Assembly (NCBI GenBank): GCA_001898415.1
Contig: MKTU01000027.1
Location: 1-56,863, forward strand
DNA from: Rhodanobacter sp. 67-28
GTDB lineage: Bacteria; Pseudomonadota; Gammaproteobacteria; Xanthomonadales; Rhodanobacteraceae
Direction of reading: 5' to 3'
Length of the DNA stretch: 56,863 nucleotides
Part shown: positions 30,374 through 39,714 of the stretch, in pieces
How the letters are laid out: the number at the start of each line of letters is the position of its first letter
Position numbering within the stretch: the stretch's first letter is position 1
The notes under the pieces: generated by a model
What the model saw: the letters and a program-made list of their open reading frames with translations, nothing else
The model's database searches: none
What the model was told of the DNA's origin: nothing
Program-made: the position numbers and the translations under genes

Positions 30374-32584
30374 ATGCTTCGACTCCGCCTGCTCGTGATT
30401 GCCACCACGATCGCCCTCGCCGCCTGCTCGCAATCGCCGGGTGGCGCCGATGCCACGCCCGCGCCTGCGCCCACGTCGACAGCGAGCGCTTCCGCCACCG
30501 CCCCGGCCGATGCCATGACCAGCAACCCGTTCTTCCAGGCCAGCACGCTGCCGTTCCAGGCGCCGCCGTTCGACAAGATCACCGACGCCGACTACCAGCC
30601 GGCGATCGAGGAGGGCATGAAGCGGCAACTGGCCGAGGTGCAGAAGATCGCCGACAACCCCGAGCCGGCCACGTTCGAGAACACCTACGTGGCGCTGGAG
30701 AAAACCGGCGTGATGCTCGATCGCGTGATGGCGGTCTTCAACGGCGTCACCGCGGCGAATACCAACCCGACCCTGCAGAAAGTGCAGGAGGAAGAGGCGC
30801 CCAGGTTGGCCGCCCACCAGGACGCGATCTATCTCAACGACAAGTTGTTCAAGCGCATCGCGGCGGTCCACGACCAGCGCGACACGCTGAAGCTCGATCC
30901 GGAATCCGCGCGCCTGGTCCAGGTGGTCTACGACAACTTCGTCCATGCCGGCGCCAAGCTGTCCGACGCCGACAAGACCAAGCTGAAGGCGATGAACAAG
31001 GAGGAGTCCAGCCTCAGCACCGCGTTCACCAACAAGCTGCTGGCGGCCACCAAGGACGCCGCGCCGGTGATCGGCGACAAGAGCAAGCTGGCCGGCCTGA
31101 GCGATGCGGAAATCGCCGCCGCCAGTCGCGCCGCGGCGGATCGCAAGCAGGACGGCAAGTACGTGTTGCCGCTGCAGAACACCACCCAGCAGCCCGAGCT
31201 GCAGGATCTGACCGACCGTGCCACCCGCCAGCAGCTGTTCGAGGCGTCGTGGAACCGCGCCGAGCAGAACGACGCCAACGACACCCGCAAGACGATCGAG
31301 CGGCTGGCGCAATTGCGCGCGCAGGAGGCCGCATTGCTCGGCTATCCGAACTACGCCGCGTGGAAGCTGGAGGACCAGATGGCCAAGACGCCGGCCACCG
31401 CGATGGGCTTCATGCAGAAGCTGGCGCCGGCTGCGGTGGCGCGTGCCACGCGCGAGGCCGCCGACATCCAGGCGCAGATCGACCAGGACCAGAAAGCGGC
31501 CGGGCAGCCCGGCTTCAAGCTGCAGCCGTGGGACTGGAACCACTACGCCGAGCAGGTGCGCAAGGCGAAGTACGACCTCGACGAAAACCAGATCAAGCCT
31601 TACTTCGAGCTGGACAACGTGCTCAAGAACGGCGTGTTCTACGCCGCCAACCAGCTCTACGGGCTGACCTTCAAGGAGCGCAAGGACATTCCGGTGTACC
31701 AGCCGGACGTGCGCGTGTTCGAGGTGTTCGACGCCGACGGCAAGTCGCTGGCGCTGTTCTACTGCGACTACTTCAAGCGCGACAACAAGGGCGGCGGCGC
31801 GTGGATGGACAACTTCGTCGGCCAGTCGAAGCTGATGGGCACCAAGCCGGTGATCTACAACGTCGCCAACTTCACCAAGCCGGCCGCGGGCCAGCCGGCG
31901 CTGCTGTCGTTCGATGACGTGATCACCATGTTCCACGAGTTCGGCCACGCGTTGCACGGCATGCTCGCCGACGAGCAATATCCCACCCTGTCCGGCACCA
32001 ACACCGCGCGCGACTTCGTCGAGTTCCCGTCGCAGTTCAACGAGCACTGGGCGACCAACCCCAAGGTGTTCGCCAACTACGCCAAGAACTACAAGACCGG
32101 CGCGCCGATGCCGCAGGCGCTGGTCGACAAGATGAAGAAGGCCGGCAAGTTCAACATGGGTTACAACATGACCGAGTTGGTCGCCGCGGCGATGCTCGAC
32201 ATGAACTGGCACATGCTTGGCGCCGACGCACCGGTGCAGGACGCAGACAAGTTCGAGGCCGCCGCGCTGAAGAAGGACGGCGTGGACTTGAGCTACGTGC
32301 CGCCGCGCTACCGCTCCAGCTATTTCCAGCACATCTGGGGCAACGGCTACGCCGCCGGCTACTACGCCTACCTGTGGACGCAGATGCTGGCCGACGACGC
32401 CTTCATCGGGTTCAAGGACAACGGCGGCCTTACCCGCGCCAACGGCGACCGCTTCCGCAAGATGGTGCTCTCGCGCGGCAACACCGAGGACCTGGCCAAG
32501 ATGTACAGGGACTGGCGCGGCCAGGACCCGAGCATCGAGCCGATGCTGGAAAACCGCGGCCTGAAGGACGCAACGAAGAAGTAG
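30374..32584 (+). CDS. dcp: M3-family peptidyl-dipeptidase (Dcp-like), lipoprotein
   Basis: A 736-residue zinc metallopeptidase. N-terminal signal with lipobox LAAC (Cys about 18), a Ser/Ala/Thr/Pro linker, then the M3 fold (about 45-735). Zinc site HEFGHALHG with the downstream Glu in a FVEFPSQFNEHW context. Dcp removes C-terminal dipeptides from oligopeptides; here the lipoprotein signal puts it in the periplasm, unlike cytosolic E. coli Dcp. Start MLRLRLLV at 30374 gives the signal; the earlier ATG at 30290 does not. A clear terminator follows at 32609. Confidence 0.9.
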   Translation: MLRLRLLVIATTIALAACSQSPGGADATPAPAPTSTASASATAPADAMTSNPFFQASTLPFQAPPFDKITDADYQPAIEEGMKRQLAEVQKIADNPEPATFENTYVALEKTGVMLDRVMAVFNGVTAANTNPTLQKVQEEEAPRLAAHQDAIYLNDKLFKRIAAVHDQRDTLKLDPESARLVQVVYDNFVHAGAKLSDADKTKLKAMNKEESSLSTAFTNKLLAATKDAAPVIGDKSKLAGLSDAEIAAASRAAADRKQDGKYVLPLQNTTQQPELQDLTDRATRQQLFEASWNRAEQNDANDTRKTIERLAQLRAQEAALLGYPNYAAWKLEDQMAKTPATAMGFMQKLAPAAVARATREAADIQAQIDQDQKAAGQPGFKLQPWDWNHYAEQVRKAKYDLDENQIKPYFELDNVLKNGVFYAANQLYGLTFKERKDIPVYQPDVRVFEVFDADGKSLALFYCDYFKRDNKGGGAWMDNFVGQSKLMGTKPVIYNVANFTKPAAGQPALLSFDDVITMFHEFGHALHGMLADEQYPTLSGTNTARDFVEFPSQFNEHWATNPKVFANYAKNYKTGAPMPQALVDKMKKAGKFNMGYNMTELVAAAMLDMNWHMLGADAPVQDADKFEAAALKKDGVDLSYVPPRYRSSYFQHIWGNGYAAGYYAYLWTQMLADDAFIGFKDNGGLTRANGDRFRKMVLSRGNTEDLAKMYRDWRGQDPSIEPMLENRGLKDATKK

Positions 32585-32608
32585 GCCGTTTAGAGCGTCA
32601 AGTGTTGG

Positions 32609-32632
32609 AGGGCCTGCGCAAGCAGGCCCTTT
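32609..32632 (+). terminator. Rho-independent terminator after dcp
   Basis: Perfect 9-bp stem AGGGCCTGC / GCAGGCCCT (32609-32617 with 32622-32630), GCAA loop, TT and a T-rich tail. Confidence 0.8.
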
Positions 32633-32680
32633 GACTTTCAAGTAGTCGCCCTTTAACTAGCAAATAGGGTGGCATAACTT

Positions 32681-32686
32681 TAGAAT
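32681..32686 (+). promoter_or_regulatory. -10 element predicting a leaderless transcript
   Basis: TAGAAT ends 6 bases before the ATG at 32693, in an unusually AT-rich spacer. Transcription from it would begin at or next to the start codon. No Shine-Dalgarno precedes the ATG. Confidence 0.55.
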
Positions 32687-32692
32687 CCGGAA

Positions 32693-33751
32693 ATGGCTCG
32701 CCCCAGTCGTTCCGCCGAAATAGATGCCGCCCTGCTGCAAGCAGTGGCCACACATCCGCGCGACCTGGTCGGCATGGTGGCGGCCCAGCTGGGTCTATCG
32801 GGTGCGAGGGTCAGCATTCAGGTTCGCAAGCTGGTGGCCGAGGGCTACCTGCGCAAGGACGGGACGACCCGACCCGTCTACACGATGGGCCACAACCGCC
32901 GGTTTTGGCAGCGATACCCACGGGAGGGCCTGACCGAGGACACCCTCTGGTCGGCGCAATTGTCACCCTTGTTGCGGGACGTGCCGCGCAACGTGCTGGA
33001 CATCGCCCACCACGGTGCAACGGAAATGATCAACAACGCCATTGACCACTCCGAGGCCACGCACGTCGGAGTGCACATGGAATTGCGTGATAACGAGCTG
33101 TTGATGATGATCGCCGATGATGGTGTCGGCATTTTCCGGAAAATCGCGCGTGCCCTGGAGTTGCCGGACGAACGCCTGGCGCTGCTGGAGTTGTCCAAAG
33201 GCAAGTTCACCACGGATCCGCGAAATCACTCGGGCGAAGGCGTGTTCTTCACCTCGCGGATGTTCGATCGCTTCCAGATCATGTCCGGAGGACTGGTGTT
33301 CTCCCATGAGGAAGGACATGGCAAGGACGTGTTGTTCGATGTCGACGGCATGCCGAAGGAGGGCACCGTCGTATCCATGGGCATATCCACGGGGTCCGTG
33401 CGTACCGTCAAGCAGGTGTTCGACGAATTTTCCAGTGGTCCGGACGAGTACGCGTTTGCGAAAACCGTGGTTCCGGTTCGCCTTGCCCAGGTCGGCGATG
33501 AGAACCTGATTTCCCGTTCGCAGGCCAAACGGCTGATGCAACGCGTGGACAGGTTCCGCCACGTGGTGCTCGATTTCAGCGATGTCACCACCATTGGGCA
33601 GGCATTTGCCGACGAGATATTCCGCGTGTTTGCCCGGGCCCACCCGGAGGTGGAATTGGTACCTGTCCACGCCGTTCCGGAAGTGCAGCAGATGATCCGT
33701 CGCGCCGAAGTGACACGTGATTACGACGGCGGGCAATTGTCTTTGCTTTGA
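32693..33751 (+). CDS. Winged-helix / HATPase / STAS-like (DUF4325) regulator
   Basis: A 352-residue three-module protein. Residues about 1-65: winged-helix DNA-binding-like segment (MVAAQLGLSGARVSIQVRKLVAEGYL...YTMGH). Residues about 90-230: GHKL-type ATPase with N-box EMINNAIDHSEA, G1 IADDGVGIF and a GEGVFFTSRMFD lid. Residues about 255-350: STAS-like DUF4325 with a strand-turn segment VVLDFSDVTTIGQAFADEIFRVF. Known: DUF4325 and anti-sigma-type ATPases occur together as separate or fused proteins; function is unestablished. Inferred: ATP-controlled transcription regulator. No kinase His box. Base composition is visibly less GC-rich than flanking genes, hinting at transfer. Confidence 0.75.
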   Translation: MARPSRSAEIDAALLQAVATHPRDLVGMVAAQLGLSGARVSIQVRKLVAEGYLRKDGTTRPVYTMGHNRRFWQRYPREGLTEDTLWSAQLSPLLRDVPRNVLDIAHHGATEMINNAIDHSEATHVGVHMELRDNELLMMIADDGVGIFRKIARALELPDERLALLELSKGKFTTDPRNHSGEGVFFTSRMFDRFQIMSGGLVFSHEEGHGKDVLFDVDGMPKEGTVVSMGISTGSVRTVKQVFDEFSSGPDEYAFAKTVVPVRLAQVGDENLISRSQAKRLMQRVDRFRHVVLDFSDVTTIGQAFADEIFRVFARAHPEVELVPVHAVPEVQQMIRRAEVTRDYDGGQLSLL

Positions 33752-33908
33752 GCCGGTCGTTCACCGGGAACTTCTTCGACACGCTGCTGCGTTTTTCTGG
33801 CTCGCCGGATGTGAATGGGCGCCGGTCGACCGCGGTGTGACGAAGGTAGGCGGCGGGAGCAGCGGCTGCGTGAAATAATCGAAACTCCCGACTGGAGCCC
33901 GATCACGC

Positions 33909-35735
33909 GTGGACAGCCATCATCTGCTGCAGACGGCCCTGGTGTTCCTGCTCGCCACGGTGATCGCGGTGCCGCTGACCAAGCGCTTTCGCCTCGGCGC
34001 GGTGCTCGGCTATCTGCTGGCCGGCGTGGCGATCGGGCCGCAGCTGCTGGGGCTGATCCACGACACCTCGGGCGTGGCGAACATCGCCGAGTTCGGCGTG
34101 GTGCTGATGCTGTTCGTGATCGGATTGGAGCTGTCGCCGCAGCGGCTGTGGGTGATGCGGCGCTCGGTGTTCGGCACCGGCATCGCGCAGGTGCTGGCCA
34201 GTGGCCTGGCGATCGGCCTGGTCGCGTACTGGCTGTTCGGCTTCAACGGCAAGGCGGCTTTTGTCGTTGGCGGCAGCCTGGCGCTGTCGTCCACCGCGTT
34301 CGGCCTGCAGATCCTGGCCGAGCGCAAGGAGGCGGCTTCGGCCTACGGGCGGCACGTGTTCGCCGTGCTGTTGTTCCAGGACCTGGTGGCGATTCCGCTG
34401 ATCGCCGCCTTGCCGCTGCTGGCGGCGTCCTCGGCTTCGCATGTGGACCTGCTCGGCGTGCTGCGCACGATCGGGGTGATCGTCGGGGTGGTGGTCGGCG
34501 GCCGCTACCTGTTGCGCGCGGTGTTCCGTTTCGTGGCCAAGGCCGACTCGGTCGAGGTGTCCACCGCCACCGCCTTGCTGGTGGTGATGGGCGTGGCATG
34601 GCTGATGGAACTGGCGGGCCTGTCGGCCACCCTGGGCGCATTTCTGGCCGGCGTGCTGCTGGCCGATTCCGAATACCGGCACGAGATGGAATCGAACATC
34701 GAGCCGTTCAAGGGATTGCTGCTGGGGCTGTTCTTCATCAGCGTCGGCATGTCGATGGACCTGTCGCTGCTGTGGCATAGCCCCGGCCTGGTGCTGACCC
34801 TGCTGGCGCTGCTGCTGGCGCTGAAGAGTGTCTTGCTGTGGCCGCTGGGACGCTGGCTGTGCGGGCTCAATCGCTCGGACACGCTGCGCCTGCTGGTGCT
34901 GCTGGCCGCCGGCGGCGAGTTCGCCTTCGTGGTGTTGCGGCTGGCCACCGAGCAACGCCTGCTCAGCGTCGCGCAACGCGACCTGCTGATGCTGGTGATC
35001 GCCCTGAGCATGGCGCTGACACCGCTGCTGGTGGTGTTGGCGGCGAAGGCGCTGGACCTGCGTCCGCGCCAGCCGTCGCGCGAGTTCGACACCATCGACA
35101 CGGCGCCGCCGCGGGTGATCATCGCCGGCTTCGGTCGCGTCGGCCAGATCATCGCCCGCGTGCTGCGTGCGCAGGGCATTCCGTTCGTGGCGCTGGAGCA
35201 CTCCGCCGACCAGGTGGATTTCTCGCGCCGTTTCGGCAGCATCAATCTGTTCTTCGGCGACCCGGCGCGGCCGGAACTGCTGCGCGCGGCGCACGCGGCC
35301 ACCGCGGAAGTCTTCGTGCTGGCCACCGACGACCCGGAGGCGAACCTGCGCACCGCGCGCCTGGTCAAGCGGCAGTATCCGCACCTGAAGATCGTCGCCC
35401 GCGCGCGCAACCGCCAGCACGTGTTTCGCCTGCTCGACCTGGGCGTGGACGACCCGGTGCGCGAGACCTTCCATTCCAGCCTCAAGATGACCCGCAAGAC
35501 GCTGGAGGCACTGGGCCTGTCGCACGAGCTGGCGGTCGATCGTGTCGAGCGCTTCCGCCGCTACGACGAGGACCTGCTGCAGAAGCAGGCGCTGGTCTAC
35601 GACGACGAGACCAAGCTGATGCAGAGCACCCGCGATGCACTGGTCGACCTGCAGCGGCTGTTCGAGGCCGACGCGGAGCGCACTGCCGAGCGCCAGCGCG
35701 AGAAGGGGCCGGTGACGCCGGACAGTCCCGAATAG
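33909..35735 (+). CDS. Kef-type monovalent cation:proton antiporter (CPA2) with TrkA-N domain
   Basis: A 608-residue protein. About 12 membrane helices (residues 5-385) of the Na+/H+ exchanger fold with LGYLLAGVAIGPQLLG and FGVVLMLFVIGLELSP, then a RCK/TrkA-N domain (about 400-520) with the NAD-binding loop VIIAGFGRVGQIIARVL. The C-terminal ~90 residues are charged. Family role: K+ efflux/ K+:H+ exchange, in Kef proteins gated by glutathione adducts; no KefF/G partner is visible next to it. GTG start at 33909 with GGAG upstream. Converges with the ankyrin gene, 13 bases between stops. Confidence 0.87.
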   Translation: MDSHHLLQTALVFLLATVIAVPLTKRFRLGAVLGYLLAGVAIGPQLLGLIHDTSGVANIAEFGVVLMLFVIGLELSPQRLWVMRRSVFGTGIAQVLASGLAIGLVAYWLFGFNGKAAFVVGGSLALSSTAFGLQILAERKEAASAYGRHVFAVLLFQDLVAIPLIAALPLLAASSASHVDLLGVLRTIGVIVGVVVGGRYLLRAVFRFVAKADSVEVSTATALLVVMGVAWLMELAGLSATLGAFLAGVLLADSEYRHEMESNIEPFKGLLLGLFFISVGMSMDLSLLWHSPGLVLTLLALLLALKSVLLWPLGRWLCGLNRSDTLRLLVLLAAGGEFAFVVLRLATEQRLLSVAQRDLLMLVIALSMALTPLLVVLAAKALDLRPRQPSREFDTIDTAPPRVIIAGFGRVGQIIARVLRAQGIPFVALEHSADQVDFSRRFGSINLFFGDPARPELLRAAHAATAEVFVLATDDPEANLRTARLVKRQYPHLKIVARARNRQHVFRLLDLGVDDPVRETFHSSLKMTRKTLEALGLSHELAVDRVERFRRYDEDLLQKQALVYDDETKLMQSTRDALVDLQRLFEADAERTAERQREKGPVTPDSPE

Positions 35736-35748
35736 ACGCGGCCGGCGG

Positions 35749-38700
35749 CTACTCCGCCGGTTGCCGCAGCGTCTGCCGCACGCTGGGGATCGCCTGGTTG
35801 CTGCGCGCGCTCAGTTCGTGGGCAATGTCGACGAAGCCGAGTTGGCGAGCCACTTCCGCGGCAGTGCGGCCGAAGGCGTCGGTGGCCTGGCGGTCGGCGC
35901 CACGCGAGAGCAGCACGCGGGCCGGGGCGAGCAGCGCGTGCATGGCGCAGGCATGCAGCGCGGTGACGCCGCGCTGGTCGGCATGCGCGACGTGCGCGCC
36001 GGCATCGAGCAGCGGCGGGACCAGCGCGCCCAGGTGGGTGGCGTCGCCGTCGCTGCCCGGCGGCAGTTGCGCGCCCAGCAGCAGCAACAGCGGCGTCTTG
36101 CCTTCGCGATCGGCGTGATTGATCTCGGCGCCGTGCTTGAGCAGGCCGTCGAACAGGCGGCGGGTGCGCAGGCTGTCGTTGTGTTCAAAGCCGAACTGGG
36201 CGGCGGCGTGCAATGCGTTGCGGCCGGAGCTGTCCACCGCCTTGACGTCGGCGCCGGCGGCCAGCAGTTGTTCGGCGATGTCCGGGTAGCCCAGCGCGGC
36301 GGCCACCATCAGGGCGGTGGCGTCGTTCGGCAGGCGCTGGTCGACGGCCACCTCGCGCTGCAGCAGCAGGGCCACCAGCGCTTCGCGTCGTGCGCTGACC
36401 GCGGCGACCAGGGCGGTGACGCCGCTGTGCGCGGGAAGGCTGGGATCGGCACCGGCGTCGAGCAGGCAGGCGGCCACGTCACGATGACCGGCACCGCAGG
36501 CGCGCAGCAGCGCGGTGGCGCCCTGCTCGTCGCGGGTGTCGACGGCGAAGCCCAGCTCCAGCAGGCGCTGCACCGCGGCCAGCGCACCGACCGCGGCGGC
36601 GGCAGGCAGGTCGGTGCCGCGCAGCGGTCGCTGCGGCAGCGGCCAGTCGCGCCAGTCCAGCCAGCGCTCCAGCGCGGGATGCTCCAGCGCGAGCCCCAGC
36701 GGCGTCTCGCCGTGGGTGTCGGCCGCTTCCGGGTCGGCGCCGTGGGCGATCAGGCTGCGCACCAGCGGCAGCGCGGCGGCGCCATGTTCCAGCGCGGCGA
36801 ACAGCGGCGTGCGCTGCTCCCCGTCGCGGGCGTTGGGATCGCAGCCGCGCGCCAGCAGTGCCTGCAGCAGGTCGCCGTGCGCGTGGCGGGTGGCCAGGTG
36901 CAGCGGCGTGCGCTGGTTCGCGTCCGTGCCGAACGGGTCGGCGCCGCGCTCGAGCAGGCCAAGCGGCAGCGCGGCGGCCTCGGCTGCGCCCTCGAGCTGC
37001 ACCAGGGCCGCGGCCAGCAGGCCGCAACCGGCGGGGCTGGCGCCGGCCTGCATCAGATCATCGACCGCTTCGGTGGCATCGGGCAGGCGTTCGAGCAGGG
37101 CGTCGAACAGGCGCCGTCCCAGCGGTGCCTGGGTAGGCGCTTCGCCGGTGTCGGGCTCGTCGATGCGCGGTGCCTCCAGCCGGGCCTCGGCGGCGAGGCC
37201 GTGGTCCAGCAGCCAGCGCCGCGCCGCGCCCAGCCCGGGCGTGGCCAGTTCCAGATAGAGCCGGGCCAGCTCGGCTTGCGGCCAGGAGCGCACCCGCTCG
37301 CCGAAGGCGGAGACGGTGGCCCAGTGGCCGAAGCGCAGGGCGTCGAGCAGGTGTTGCGGCGTGTCGGCGCCTTCGTCCAGCAGATCGTGGCTGAGGTTGG
37401 CGGGCAGCGCGGTGTCCGGGTCCAGCAGCGCGACCAGATCCCAGCGCCCGGCGGCGCTGGCGTGGTCGAGTGCGCTGCGGCCGTCGCCGCCGGCGGCCTT
37501 GGCATCGGCACCCAGTTCGAGCAGGGCGCGGACGGTGGCGACGTCGGCATGCGGCGACTGGCAGGCCAGGATCAGCGCGTCGCGACCGTGCTGGTCGCGG
37601 GCCAGCACGTTGGCCTTGGCCTCGGCCAGCCGCTGCACGATGCCGCTGGCGCCGGCGCGCGCGGCTTCCATCAGCGCGGTAACGCCGTGCTCGTCGGCCA
37701 GCCTGACGTCGGCGCCGGCATCGCACAGTGCGCGGGCGATGCGCTCGTGGCCTTCGGCGGCGGCGCCGAGCAAGGCGTGCCGCTGGCGCGCGTCGAGAGC
37801 GTTGACGGCGGCGCGGTGCTTGAGCAACAGGGCAACGCCGGTGGGGTCGTCGTCGGCGATGGTGGCGGCGGCGACCAGCGCCGGTTCGCCGCCGGCCGGG
37901 GCCGGCTTGGCGCCGCGGTCGAGCAGGAATTTCGCCAGCGGCCAGTTGGCGGCACGGCAGGCGGTGGCCAGCGGGCTCAGGCCGGCCTGGTTGAGCGCGT
38001 CGATCGGCGCGGCTGCGTCGAGCAGCATCGCCGCCACGCCGGCGTCGGCGCTGAGCACGGCGCCGTGCAGCGGGGTGTTGCCGTCGGCATCGGTGGCCAG
38101 CGGGCTGGCGCCGTTGGCCAGCAGCATCAGCACCGCTTCGGCGCGGCCGTGCCAGCTGTCGCGGGTGGCCGCCAGCAGCGGGGTGAGCCCGCCGCTGGCG
38201 CGATTGACGTCGGCGCCGCTGGCGATCAGCGCGCGCAGCAGCCGCGTGTCGGGCAGCAGCGCCGCCAGCATCAGCACCGGGCGCTGGTCGCGATCACCCG
38301 GCTGCGGCACAGTGTCGCAGGCAGCACCCACTTCCAGCAGCGCCAGCGCGCGTTCGATGTCGCCGGCGCGGGCGGCGGCGAGCAAGGCGGCCGCCTGTTC
38401 GGGTGTGCCGGCGATGCGCTCCGGTTCACTCAGCACCGGTCGCGGCAATTCAGCGGTCAGCGGATTCGCGTCGGCGCGTCGGCGCGGCGGGTGGCGTTCG
38501 CACAGCAACGCGCGCAGGGTGCGGTTGGCGATCACCAGGCAGGCCAGCGGCAAGATCACCAGCGCATAGATCGCCAGCGCCGCCAGGCGCATTTCCTCCG
38601 GCAGCATGCCGACCAGCCCGGTCAGCGCGATCGCACTGAAGGCCAGCGCGAGCAGGCACAGCGCGGCCGGCACGAAGTGGGTGAAGAAGCGCTCCTCGCG

Positions 38701-39183
38701 CGACAGGTGCCGACCGAACGCCATGCTGCGCAGGGTGGCGGTGAAGATCCATGAACCGTCGCGTTGCGGCGGGTAGGCGTCGTCCCACACGAACACCAGC
38801 CCGAACGCCGGCCACAGTCGCCACAGCGAGACCAGCGCCAGCACCAGCGCGGCGGCCAGCAGCAGGGCGGCGCTGAGGCTGGGGCTGTGGCTCAGTTGCA
38901 GCATCGGCCAGGCCACCAGCACGAATACCAGCACGGTGTAGCCGGTAAACATCACCAGGTGCGCGGCGCCGCGGCGCAGCACGGTGCGCGCGAAGCTCGG
39001 TTCCGGATCGAAACCGATCGCGTGGCAAATGGCCGCCATGGTCAGCGCGTTGGCCAGCAGCAGCGGGATCAGGGTCAGCGGATGGGTGGTCAAGCTGGCC
39101 AGTGCCACGGCCAGCAAGCCGGGAATGAACCAGGCCAGCGCATGCAGGAAGGGAGGGCGACGGCGGGATTTGGTCTGGGTCAT
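35749..39183 (-). CDS. Membrane-anchored ankyrin-repeat protein
   Basis: A 1144-residue protein. Residues about 12-220 hold five to six membrane helices, a WRLWPAFGLVFVWDDAYPPQ loop between them. From about 260 to the end roughly twenty ankyrin repeats of ~33 residues are visible (typical DADGNTPLHGAVLSADAGVAAMLLDAAAP). They are interrupted near residues 590-690 by a non-repeat, Asp/Glu/Leu-rich segment. Known: ankyrin arrays mediate protein binding. Function here unknown; the cytoplasmic or periplasmic side of the array is not determined. A TATACT -10 lies only 6 bases before the ATG. Confidence 0.85.
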   Translation of the reverse strand: MTQTKSRRRPPFLHALAWFIPGLLAVALASLTTHPLTLIPLLLANALTMAAICHAIGFDPEPSFARTVLRRGAAHLVMFTGYTVLVFVLVAWPMLQLSHSPSLSAALLLAAALVLALVSLWRLWPAFGLVFVWDDAYPPQRDGSWIFTATLRSMAFGRHLSREERFFTHFVPAALCLLALAFSAIALTGLVGMLPEEMRLAALAIYALVILPLACLVIANRTLRALLCERHPPRRRADANPLTAELPRPVLSEPERIAGTPEQAAALLAAARAGDIERALALLEVGAACDTVPQPGDRDQRPVLMLAALLPDTRLLRALIASGADVNRASGGLTPLLAATRDSWHGRAEAVLMLLANGASPLATDADGNTPLHGAVLSADAGVAAMLLDAAAPIDALNQAGLSPLATACRAANWPLAKFLLDRGAKPAPAGGEPALVAAATIADDDPTGVALLLKHRAAVNALDARQRHALLGAAAEGHERIARALCDAGADVRLADEHGVTALMEAARAGASGIVQRLAEAKANVLARDQHGRDALILACQSPHADVATVRALLELGADAKAAGGDGRSALDHASAAGRWDLVALLDPDTALPANLSHDLLDEGADTPQHLLDALRFGHWATVSAFGERVRSWPQAELARLYLELATPGLGAARRWLLDHGLAAEARLEAPRIDEPDTGEAPTQAPLGRRLFDALLERLPDATEAVDDLMQAGASPAGCGLLAAALVQLEGAAEAAALPLGLLERGADPFGTDANQRTPLHLATRHAHGDLLQALLARGCDPNARDGEQRTPLFAALEHGAAALPLVRSLIAHGADPEAADTHGETPLGLALEHPALERWLDWRDWPLPQRPLRGTDLPAAAAVGALAAVQRLLELGFAVDTRDEQGATALLRACGAGHRDVAACLLDAGADPSLPAHSGVTALVAAVSARREALVALLLQREVAVDQRLPNDATALMVAAALGYPDIAEQLLAAGADVKAVDSSGRNALHAAAQFGFEHNDSLRTRRLFDGLLKHGAEINHADREGKTPLLLLLGAQLPPGSDGDATHLGALVPPLLDAGAHVAHADQRGVTALHACAMHALLAPARVLLSRGADRQATDAFGRTAAEVARQLGFVDIAHELSARSNQAIPSVRQTLRQPAE

Positions 39184-39189
39184 GGCGGC

Positions 39190-39195
39190 AGTATA
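39190..39195 (-). promoter_or_regulatory. -10 element of the ankyrin gene, leaderless arrangement
   Basis: TATACT on the minus strand, separated by 6 bases from the ATG at 39183. No Shine-Dalgarno between them. Confidence 0.5.
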
Positions 39196-39254
39196 GAAAT
39201 CGTGGACCGTGCAGGCGGTAACCAGGCGTTAACGCGAACGCCATGATGCGCGAT

Positions 39255-39548
39255 TCACTCGTCCCGATCATCCCGCGGCGAGTGCGTGTAGGCGGGGTGG
39301 TTGGCGGCGGCCAGCGTTTCCTGCGGCGGCAATTGCAGATGCCAGCCTTGCGTGCGCAGGTGCTCCAGCACTTGGCCAGTGTCTTCCACCGGCAGTTTGC
39401 GTTGGAGCGTCAGCTGCACCTCCATCACGAAGCGCAGTTCACCCAACATCAGCGTCAGCGGCTCGGGCAGTACGTCGAACGCGTCGCGTTCGGCCAGCCA
39501 CAGGTAAGTGTCAGCCTTGGACAGGCTGGCGTAGACGAAGCATTGCAT
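39255..39548 (-). CDS. ycgL: YcgL domain protein
   Basis: A 97-residue cytosolic protein starting MQCFVYASLSKADTYLWLAERDAFDVLP, the YcgL (PF05166) signature, with a Leu/Glu-rich middle (LMLGELRFVMEVQLT) and GWHLQLPPQE at the C-terminus. Function not established in the family. Start at 39548; the stretch 39184-39254 upstream of ankyrin is a short spacer. Confidence 0.85.
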   Translation of the reverse strand: MQCFVYASLSKADTYLWLAERDAFDVLPEPLTLMLGELRFVMEVQLTLQRKLPVEDTGQVLEHLRTQGWHLQLPPQETLAAANHPAYTHSPRDDRDE

Positions 39549-39714
39549 GGCAGCACCGTGGGGGCGGGAGCAAGCACCGGGGAGGCGAGAGTAGCAGCGC
39601 CGGCCGGCGGATCGGCGGGCGGGTTTGTTTGCCGGGCGGAGTTCACTTGTTAGTAATTTGTTGCGAGCGCACTTGCAACGCCTTGTCCGAGAGGGCAAAG
39701 TCCAGCGCAGGAAG

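Noticed and set aside
35761..38754. A 997-residue plus-strand open frame opposite the ankyrin gene
   Set aside because: Low-complexity Gln/Ala/Gly-rich shadow of the repeat array; no recognisable domain.
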